Assembly: GCA_964540695.1 (NCBI GenBank)
Contig: CAZINS010000017.1
Span: 1-5,715, forward strand
Direction: 5' to 3'
From: DYGA01 sp964540695
GTDB lineage: Bacteria; Patescibacteriota; Patescibacteriia; S139-126
Length of the DNA: 5,715 bases
The translations under genes and the position numbers were made by a program. This document shows, piece by piece, positions 1-5,715 of this stretch (positions within the stretch are counted from its first letter, which is position 1; each line of letters opens with the position of its first letter). The notes under the pieces are model-generated. The model was not told the DNA's origin. It ran no database searches and was given only the letters and a program-made list of their open reading frames with translations.

Positions 1-740
1 TGAAGATCCTGATCGTTGATGATGACCAGCGCATGACGCGCACCCTGGCGGATATTATCACCCTGGCGGGGTACGAGTCTGCCCAGGCATTCTCTGCCAG
101 CGAGGCGTTGACAAAGATCGACCAGCAACGATTTGACTGTGTGCTCACGGATGTGCGCATGCCGGAGATGGACGGGGTGGCCTTCCATCATGTGCTGCAT
201 CAAAGCCATCCGGGCATCCCGGTGGTGTTGATGACCGCCTACGCCGCGGATGACCTGATCAAGCAGGGGCTGGAGGAGGGGGTCGTGGGTGTGCTCGACA
301 AACCCCTGGATATCAGCCAGTTGCTGGGTTTCTTTTCCTCCCTGGCGCAGCAGCGCGCGATCGCCATCGTGGATGACGACCCGGCTTTTTGCGAGTCACT
401 GGGGGATATCCTGCGCGGGCGCGGATTCCTGGTGGAAAAGGTCACCGACCCGCACGCGGACATCCTGCCTGTCGCTGCGGATGCCCAGGTTTTGCTGGTG
501 GATATGAAGCTGAACAGCATCACCGGGCTGGATATACTGAAAATGATCAAGGAAAAGTATCCAGACCTGCCGGTGCTGATCGTGACCGCCTACCGGCAGG
601 ATATGGTCGGTTCCATTCTCGCAGCGGTCGAGAATTCCGCCTACGCCTGCCTCTACAAACCGGTGGAGATCCCGCATCTCATCGAGACCCTGCGCGGTAT
701 CCAGCTCGACCGGTTGCGTTCGGTGATGGCTCAAGGATGA
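1..740 (+). CDS. Tandem double-receiver (REC-REC) response regulator, 5' end cut by one base
   Basis: This is a response regulator built of two phosphoacceptor receiver domains with no DNA-binding or enzymatic output domain. The frame is open from the window edge. Bases 1-2 (TG) followed by KILIVDDD suggest an NTG initiator starting one base before the window, giving about 246 residues; residue numbers here use that start. REC1 (about 2-115) has acidic D7/D8, phosphoacceptor D51 in TDVRMPEMDG, T79 and K101-P102. REC2 (about 119-233) has D125-D127, phosphoacceptor D168 in VDMKLNSITGLD, T196 and K220-P221. All catalytic residues are present in both, so both should be phosphorylatable. The domains are joined by only a few residues and the protein ends soon after REC2. 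By family knowledge such proteins act as phosphorelay intermediates, phosphate sinks or partner-binding switches in the cytosol. It lies 43 bases upstream of a hybrid kinase and is probably cotranscribed with it. An internal ATG at base 33 is unlikely to be the start because it would remove the first strand and acidic pocket of REC1. Confidence 0.95.
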   Translation, partial: KILIVDDDQRMTRTLADIITLAGYESAQAFSASEALTKIDQQRFDCVLTDVRMPEMDGVAFHHVLHQSHPGIPVVLMTAYAADDLIKQGLEEGVVGVLDKPLDISQLLGFFSSLAQQRAIAIVDDDPAFCESLGDILRGRGFLVEKVTDPHADILPVAADAQVLLVDMKLNSITGLDILKMIKEKYPDLPVLIVTAYRQDMVGSILAAVENSAYACLYKPVEIPHLIETLRGIQLDRLRSVMAQG

Positions 741-783
741 TTTTGGGTTGTGGGTGCTTGATTTGATGGGAGTATATGCCTAG
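741..783 (+). other. Short intergenic gap between the two signalling genes
   Basis: The 43 bases between the stop of the double-REC gene and the kinase start show no inverted repeat with a T-run and no convincing -35/-10 pair. The spacing and shared direction favour one transcript (inference). It contains a six-codon open stretch, ATG at 766 to TAG at 781-783, in the frame of the kinase gene and directly abutting its first ATG. Confidence 0.6.
768..772 (+). promoter_or_regulatory. Weak Shine-Dalgarno-like site for the hybrid kinase
   Basis: GGGAG lies 11 bases before the ATG at 784 and 14 bases before the adjacent ATG at 787. The spacing is somewhat long, so initiation is more likely at 784 and may be weak or helped by ribosomes arriving from the upstream gene. 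The in-frame TAG at 781-783 rules out any start further upstream in this frame. Confidence 0.45.
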
Positions 784-3700
784 ATGATGACCGATCCAAT
801 CAGCGTGCTGCTGATCGATGATGATGCCAACCTGCTCACCAGTCTCAGCGACATTCTGGAGTTCAAAGGCTTCACTGCGCGTAAAGCCGGCACGGGCAAG
901 GCTGCGCTCGCGCTTTTGGAACAACAGCGGGTGGATGTTGCCCTGGTTGACCTGCGCCTGGAGGATATTTCGGGTTTGGACCTGCTCCAGGAGATCAAGA
1001 AACGGTCGCCCAACACGGAATGCATCCTGCTCACCGGCTATGCCACGCAAAGTTCCGCCATCGATGCCATCCGCATGGGGGCGTTTGGCTATTTTCTCAA
1101 GCCTTTTGATATTGACCAGGTGGTCGTCTCCATCCGGCAGGCGGGTGAGAAAAGCAAGGCGGCAGAAGCGCTGGCGGCCAGCGAACGCCGCTTTCGAGCA
1201 CTGATCGAAAATGGACGTGATTTCATCATCCTTCTTTCTGAGGAAGTGAAAGTCTTTTGGATGAGCCCCTCGGTCAGGTCTTACTGGGGATTCACCCTCG
1301 ATGAATTTGAGGGACAGGACCCCATCGTGGTTACCCACAAGGAGGACAAGGTAAGGGTGACACTGCTCTTCCAGGCGGTGCGCGAAAACCCCCTCAAACG
1401 CTTCGACTTTGAGGCACGGGTACGTAACAGCGCTGGTGAATACCGCTGGATTGAAGCCACTGCGATGAACATGCTCAACGACCGCGCCGTGCAGGGGATC
1501 GTGGTCAATTTCCGCGACATCACCGCCCGCAAGATCGCCGAGGATCAATTGCGCTTGCAGGGTTCAGCGCTTGAAGCCGCAGCCAACGCCATCGTGATAG
1601 CCAACCGCGATGGCGAGATCCAATGGGTTAACCCTGCCTTTGAAGTGCTGACCGGCTACGCATTCAACGAAGTCATCGGGGAGAACCCGCGCTTTTTGCG
1701 GTCAGGTGTGCAGAGTGAGGACTTTTATGCGGAAATGTGGACGACGATCCTTTCCGGAAAGCCCTGGCGCAGCGAGCTGGTGAACAAACGCAAGGACGGC
1801 AGCCTTTACCATGAACACATGTCCATCACCTCCCTGACGAATGAGGCCGGGGAAGTGGAACACCTGATCGCCATTAAGGAGGACATCTCTGCCCGCAAGC
1901 GTTACGAGCAAAGCCTGGCGCATAGCGAGGCACGTTATCGCGGTCTGTTTGAAGATTCGCCCATCTCGATCTGGGAGGAAGATTTTTCACCAGTAAAGAA
2001 CCGCCTGGATTCACTGCGCCGGCGTGGGGTCAAGAACTGGCGCAAATATTTCCTGGCTCATCCCGAGCTGGTGCAGGAGCTTGCTAGCCTGGTGAAGACC
2101 CTGGACGTAAACAAGGCAACCCTCGACCTTTATGGGGCGAAGGATAAGGCGGAGCTGCTCACCGATCTGGGTCAGGTGTTTGAACCTGAAACAGGGAAGA
2201 TCTTCATTGAAGAATTGGTCCATATCGCGAATGGGGTCACTACTTTCGAGGTGGAAAGCATTAATAAGACCCTGCGAGGTGACTTGATCAACATCAGTCT
2301 TTTCTGGTCAGTCACACCCGGTCATGAGCAGGATCTGTCCAAGGTGATTGTCTCCCTGGTGGATATTACGGAACGTAAACAGCGTGAACGCGAAATAGAA
2401 AAGCAAAACCGTGAGTTGAACCTGCTCTACGCTGCCAGCCAGGTGCTCAGCCGTACCCTGAACCTGCAGGACATCTACTTCTCATTTTATGAGCAGGTAT
2501 GCAGCATCATGGATTGTGACACGCTGTACATTTCTGAACTGGATCATGAGACCGAGATGATCACAGCCCGGTATGCCATCACGGATGGCAAACCTGTGGA
2601 GGTGAGCGCATTCCCACCCATCAAATTGGAACCTCCCGGGCATGGCATTCAAAGCCAGGTGCTGCGGGATGGTAAAGCGCGCAAGATGGACGACCTGGAC
2701 CTGGCGTTAAATAAGACGAAGAACCGTAATTTTATGGATGAAGGTGGAAAAGTCGTGTCCGATAGTAAGGCCGAGAACCAGCAGTTACCCCGCGCCCGAT
2801 CCTCTCTGGTTATCCCTGTGATCCTTAACGACCGCGTCCAGGGAGCCGTGCAGATTCAAAGCAACCGGGTGAATGCGTATTCCGAGGGTGACTTGAAGCT
2901 TGCGGAGTCCATGGTTGCCCAGATCGCGGTAGCCATGAACAACGCCAGGCTATACCAGCAAAGCCTGGATGAGATCAAAGCCCGGGTCAAGGCAGAGGAA
3001 TCCCTTCGCCAGAAGAATGAACTCCAGGAGAAGATCGTTCTGCTGGGGCGAGAACTCGCGGCGACCCTCGATATCGAGGTGATCTACCGCACCACCGCCA
3101 GGCATGTCAGCAGCATGGTCGATAGCCCCAACCTGGGGATCATCCTGTTTGACAGACCGAACGCTCTTATTGTGCCTGCATTTATCGTTTCAGATGGGGT
3201 CGTGGTTGACGTTCATGCGGTTCCGCCGCTTAAGTATGATCCGCATAACGCTCCATGTGGAAGGGCGAAAGCCATTCAAAGCAAAAAACCGGTAATTGTC
3301 TCGGATTTGGAGCCCAGGGGTAAGCAGGCTGGAAGATTATTGCTGGGGAATGAGCGTGAACCCCAATCGGCGATTTACATTCCCATGCTGGCGGGCGACC
3401 AGGTGATCGGTTTGCTGGATCTACAAAGCTATCGGGAAAACGTTTATTCCGACGAGATCGGTGAGTGGCTCAGCGTGGTGGCGAACATGGTTGCGCTCTC
3501 CATCCAGAATGCCCGCTTGCACGAGGACGTCGTTCACGAGCTTAACGTGCGCAAGCGTGCCGAAGAGGAGATACGCGTCCGCCTGGCGGAACTTGAAACG
3601 ATCTACGAAAACGCCATGCAGGTCAACCGGGTCCTCGATCCGCAAAAGATCAGCGCAGCGTTATTGGATACCCTCAGCCACCACTTTAAATCCAATCATG

Positions 3701-5715
3701 TCGTCATCCGTCTGCTGGAGGAAGGGTCGGATACCCTGAACCTGGTCGGGTTCCATGTGCCCGGGCTGGCCAAACGGGATTTTGCAGCCACAGAAAAACG
3801 TTTCAGGGAAACCATCAAGAAGGTGGGGCAGGGTTGTTCCGGTTGGGTTGCACAGTCCGGTAAACCCTTGCGTGTGGCGGATACCTCCCAGGATGAGCAT
3901 TACCAGGAAGCCTTTCCAGGCATCCGTTCCGGGTTGTATATGCCCATCCTTGGCAGAGAGCGCGTGCTTGGCAGCATTGTGCTTGAATCGAAGGAATTAA
4001 ATGCGTATAGCGATTTAGACGAGCGGCTGCTGGCGACCCTCACCAGCCAGGCTGCCATGGCGTACCAGAACGCCAATCTCTATCAACAGGTGCAAAAGGA
4101 ACTCGAGGAAAGGAAACTGACCGAGATCGCCCTGCGCGAAAGCCGGGAGAGGCTGCAGTCCATCCTGGATAACACCACCGCGCTGGTCTATATCAAGGAC
4201 CTGGACGGGAACTACCTGCTGGTGAACAACGCCATGTGTGATGCCTTTGGAATGACCCAGCAGGAAATGCTGGGCAAGCGCCCTTATGAAATGGCAGTCT
4301 CCGAGGAGGCTCATCAACACCTTGGAAATGACCAGATCGTGGCGCAGCTCATGGCACCGGCGACCTTTGAGGAGATCCATTATTACGAGTTTGAAAAGCA
4401 TTATTACATTTCAGTGAAATTCCCGCTCAAGGATGAAAGCGGGGAGATCGTTGCCATTGGCGGCATCTCAACTGACATTACCGAACAGAAGAAAAGCGAG
4501 GAACAACTTCTCTTAATGCAGCGGGCGGTGGAACAGAGCCCGGCTACGACCATCCTGACGGACCCGGATGGGAACATTGAGTATGTCAACCAGCGCTTCG
4601 TCCAGGTTACCGGGTATTCACGCGAGGAAGTGATCGGCAAGCATACCCGCATGCTGAAATCCGGCAAGACCCCCGCTTCTGAATACCGCGACCTGTGGCA
4701 GACCATCACGACCGGCAGGGAATGGCGCGGCGAGTTCCAGAACCGCAAAAAGAATGGCGAGCTTTTCTGGGAATCTTTGTTGATCACACCGATCATCGAC
4801 CGTGACCACCGCACCTCGCACTTCCTGGCGATCAAGGAGGACATCACCGCCCGCAAGGAAGCCGAGCTGGAACTGAAACGCCTGAATGCCGAGCTGGAGG
4901 ACAGGGTGGCGCAACGCACCGAGGAATTGTACGAAGCCAATCTTTCCCTGGCGAAAGCATCCAAATTGAAGGATGAATTCCTAGCGAGCATGAGCCATGA
5001 ATTGCGCACACCGCTCACCGGTGTGCTCGGGCTTTCGGAAGCCCTGCAAAAAGGGGTGTATGGCAATGTAAATGAAAAGCAGGTCAGCATCCTCGGGACC
5101 ATTGAAGAGAGCGGCAGGCACCTGCTCAACCTGATCAATGACATCCTGGACCTTTCCAAGATCGAAGCCGGCAAGATGGACGTTCAGCCCGGGGTCATTA
5201 ATGTCAGCGAGGTTTGCCAGGCCAGCCTGCGGCTGGTCAAGCAGATGGCATCCGCCCGCAATCAGAAGGTAACCTTTACCCAGCAGCCTGATGAGGTCGT
5301 CATGTTCGCCGATCCCAAACGCATCAAGCAGATTTTAGTCAATCTCCTCAGCAACGCGGTCAAGTTCACCCCGGATGATGGCGAGATCGGGCTGGATGTG
5401 GTCGCGAACGAGAAGGATGGCATGGTTGCTTTCACTGTCTGGGACCATGGCATTGGGATCGCCCCGGAGGACATGGAAAAGCTCTTCCAGCCCTTCATCC
5501 AGCTGGATAGCAGCCTATCCCGTAATTACACTGGCACCGGGTTGGGTTTATCCCTGGCGGAAAGATTGGCCAGGCTTCACCAGGGACACATCGATGTGGA
5601 AAGCACGATGGGTTATGGCAGCCGGTTCACGGTCTTTTTACCCTGGAAAAGGGAAATTGTTGACGCGATTGCCGCTGAGACGCAAGGTTCGAAGAACCTT
5701 GCGGTGGCAGTCACT
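784..5715 (+). CDS. Hybrid histidine kinase REC-PAS3-GAF3-PAS2-HisKA-HATPase, 3' end outside window
   Basis: This is a sensor histidine kinase that should autophosphorylate a histidine with ATP in response to ligands or partners of its sensory domains. At least 1644 residues are encoded without a stop. No signal peptide or membrane segment is seen, so it should be cytosolic. Domains (approximate residues): REC 5-125 with D12-D14, phosphoacceptor D56, T84 and K106-P107; PAS1 133-255; PAS2 258-375; PAS3 380-532, carrying an insertion; GAF1 545-724; GAF2 752-913; GAF3 937-1100; PAS4 1120-1235; PAS5 1243-1359; a charged coiled-coil linker 1360-1395; HisKA with H1405 in SMSHELRTPL; HATPase_c about 1505-1620 with N box N1524, G1 box DHGIGI at 1554-1559, F box LFQPF at 1567-1571 and G2 box GTGLGL at 1584-1589. 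All catalytic motifs are intact. PAS domains end in the usual DIT/S-x-RK motifs (residues 245-250, 367-372, 527-532, 1353-1358). The ATG at 784 is chosen because a TAG directly precedes it; 787 is also possible. A C-terminal receiver or HPt domain may follow beyond the window. The specific signal cannot be named. Confidence 0.96.
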   Translation, partial: MMTDPISVLLIDDDANLLTSLSDILEFKGFTARKAGTGKAALALLEQQRVDVALVDLRLEDISGLDLLQEIKKRSPNTECILLTGYATQSSAIDAIRMGAFGYFLKPFDIDQVVVSIRQAGEKSKAAEALAASERRFRALIENGRDFIILLSEEVKVFWMSPSVRSYWGFTLDEFEGQDPIVVTHKEDKVRVTLLFQAVRENPLKRFDFEARVRNSAGEYRWIEATAMNMLNDRAVQGIVVNFRDITARKIAEDQLRLQGSALEAAANAIVIANRDGEIQWVNPAFEVLTGYAFNEVIGENPRFLRSGVQSEDFYAEMWTTILSGKPWRSELVNKRKDGSLYHEHMSITSLTNEAGEVEHLIAIKEDISARKRYEQSLAHSEARYRGLFEDSPISIWEEDFSPVKNRLDSLRRRGVKNWRKYFLAHPELVQELASLVKTLDVNKATLDLYGAKDKAELLTDLGQVFEPETGKIFIEELVHIANGVTTFEVESINKTLRGDLINISLFWSVTPGHEQDLSKVIVSLVDITERKQREREIEKQNRELNLLYAASQVLSRTLNLQDIYFSFYEQVCSIMDCDTLYISELDHETEMITARYAITDGKPVEVSAFPPIKLEPPGHGIQSQVLRDGKARKMDDLDLALNKTKNRNFMDEGGKVVSDSKAENQQLPRARSSLVIPVILNDRVQGAVQIQSNRVNAYSEGDLKLAESMVAQIAVAMNNARLYQQSLDEIKARVKAEESLRQKNELQEKIVLLGRELAATLDIEVIYRTTARHVSSMVDSPNLGIILFDRPNALIVPAFIVSDGVVVDVHAVPPLKYDPHNAPCGRAKAIQSKKPVIVSDLEPRGKQAGRLLLGNEREPQSAIYIPMLAGDQVIGLLDLQSYRENVYSDEIGEWLSVVANMVALSIQNARLHEDVVHELNVRKRAEEEIRVRLAELETIYENAMQVNRVLDPQKISAALLDTLSHHFKSNHVVIRLLEEGSDTLNLVGFHVPGLAKRDFAATEKRFRETIKKVGQGCSGWVAQSGKPLRVADTSQDEHYQEAFPGIRSGLYMPILGRERVLGSIVLESKELNAYSDLDERLLATLTSQAAMAYQNANLYQQVQKELEERKLTEIALRESRERLQSILDNTTALVYIKDLDGNYLLVNNAMCDAFGMTQQEMLGKRPYEMAVSEEAHQHLGNDQIVAQLMAPATFEEIHYYEFEKHYYISVKFPLKDESGEIVAIGGISTDITEQKKSEEQLLLMQRAVEQSPATTILTDPDGNIEYVNQRFVQVTGYSREEVIGKHTRMLKSGKTPASEYRDLWQTITTGREWRGEFQNRKKNGELFWESLLITPIIDRDHRTSHFLAIKEDITARKEAELELKRLNAELEDRVAQRTEELYEANLSLAKASKLKDEFLASMSHELRTPLTGVLGLSEALQKGVYGNVNEKQVSILGTIEESGRHLLNLINDILDLSKIEAGKMDVQPGVINVSEVCQASLRLVKQMASARNQKVTFTQQPDEVVMFADPKRIKQILVNLLSNAVKFTPDDGEIGLDVVANEKDGMVAFTVWDHGIGIAPEDMEKLFQPFIQLDSSLSRNYTGTGLGLSLAERLARLHQGHIDVESTMGYGSRFTVFLPWKREIVDAIAAETQGSKNLAVAVT
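1516..1533 (+). repeat. 18-bp direct repeat copy 1 (end of PAS1)
   Basis: These 18 bases encode DITARK at the end of PAS1 and are identical to 4840-4857 at the end of PAS5. A third version with two mismatches lies at 1882-1899 at the end of PAS2. This is nucleotide identity within a conserved PAC-end motif. It may reflect internal PAS duplication or gene conversion, or simply shared codon preference. Confidence 0.6.
4840..4857 (+). repeat. 18-bp direct repeat copy 2 (end of PAS5)
   Basis: This is the second exact copy of the 18 bases at 1516-1533. The similarity to the end of PAS2 extends further upstream: both PAS2 (1870-1899) and PAS5 (4828-4857) encode AIKED followed by I(S/T)ARK with few base differences. 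This matches the overall protein likeness of PAS2 and PAS5. Confidence 0.6.
5681..5703. repeat. Perfect 10-bp inverted repeat with GAA loop inside the kinase gene
   Basis: The left arm CGCAAGGTTC (5681-5690) and right arm GAACCTTGCG (5694-5703) are exact reverse complements separated by GAA (5691-5693). The flanking bases (A at 5680, G at 5704) do not pair, so the hairpin has sharp ends. It is read through in frame, encoding TQGSKNLA, about 20 residues after the last strand of the ATPase domain. No T-run follows in the visible DNA, so it does not look like an intrinsic terminator. A C-GAA-G loop is known to form unusually stable single-stranded DNA mini-hairpins. It could be a REP-like dispersed palindrome that landed in a tolerant linker, but copy number cannot be seen here. 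Confidence 0.8.

Noticed and set aside
741..783. Promoter or terminator between the two genes
   Set aside because: TTGATT at 758-763 has no -10 box at suitable spacing, and there is no stem with a trailing T-run, so neither is supported.
679..1548. Long minus-strand open frame (289 codons) opposite the gene junction and the start of the kinase
   Set aside because: It lies opposite well-supported receiver and PAS1 coding sequence. Its translation shows no recognisable domain, and GC-biased codons in the sense gene readily leave the opposite strand open.
1681..1710. Possible LOV blue-light domain because of the NPRFL motif
   Set aside because: LOV domains need the reactive cysteine of NCRFL. 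The base triplet here encodes proline, so flavin-cysteine photochemistry is not possible at this site.
3241..3860. GAF cysteines C825 and C1018 as bilin attachment sites of a phytochrome or cyanobacteriochrome
   Set aside because: Neither cysteine is followed by the histidine typical of bilin-binding GAF domains. They sit in the ordinary CGRA and GxGCSGWVA segments of non-photosensory GAFs.
4404..5174. Minus-strand open frame (256 codons) opposite PAS4, PAS5 and HisKA
   Set aside because: The predicted protein is serine/arginine-rich and low in complexity, typical of an antisense shadow, while the plus strand carries clear catalytic kinase motifs.
5641..5653. CCCT/AGGG small inverted repeat just before the large hairpin
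   Set aside because: The stem is only four pairs with a five-base spacer inside coding sequence, which is expected by chance.
784..5715. Frameshift or pseudogene in the long kinase gene
   Set aside because: Translation of every codon shows one continuous frame with all domains complete and all catalytic residues present.

Overview
The window holds the 3' part of a two-component signalling locus, with two genes read in the same direction and both cut by the window edges. The moderately GC-rich DNA, dense coding and very long soluble kinase stacked with PAS and GAF domains suggest an environmental bacterium. Chloroflexota (Anaerolineae-like) is my best guess from the style of the kinase, but cyanobacteria and deltaproteobacteria carry similar proteins. 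There is no rRNA, tRNA or other marker to settle it, so the lineage is an inference only.

Layout: bases 1-740 encode a response regulator made only of two receiver (REC) domains. Its initiator codon appears to begin one base before the window. Bases 741-783 are a 43-base gap with a weak Shine-Dalgarno-like GGGAG and no recognisable promoter or terminator. Bases 784-5715 are one uninterrupted reading frame of at least 1644 codons, open at the right edge. I translated it codon by codon and found no frameshift or stop. It encodes a cytosolic hybrid histidine kinase with the order REC, PAS, PAS, PAS (with an insertion), GAF, GAF, GAF, PAS, PAS, HisKA, HATPase_c, then a tail leaving the window. 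There is no gene-free stretch longer than 43 bases.

How the genes may work together (inference): three complete receiver domains lie in the first 1.2 kb, followed by a kinase whose catalytic residues all appear intact. This fits a branched phosphorelay. An upstream kinase could phosphorylate the double receiver and the N-terminal receiver of the large kinase, while the PAS/GAF stack reads intracellular signals and the kinase core passes phosphate to a receiver that may lie in its missing C-terminus or in the double-REC protein.

The least expected DNA-level feature is a perfect 10-bp inverted repeat with a GAA loop at 5681-5703. It lies inside the reading frame just after the kinase domain and may be an embedded palindromic repeat element.
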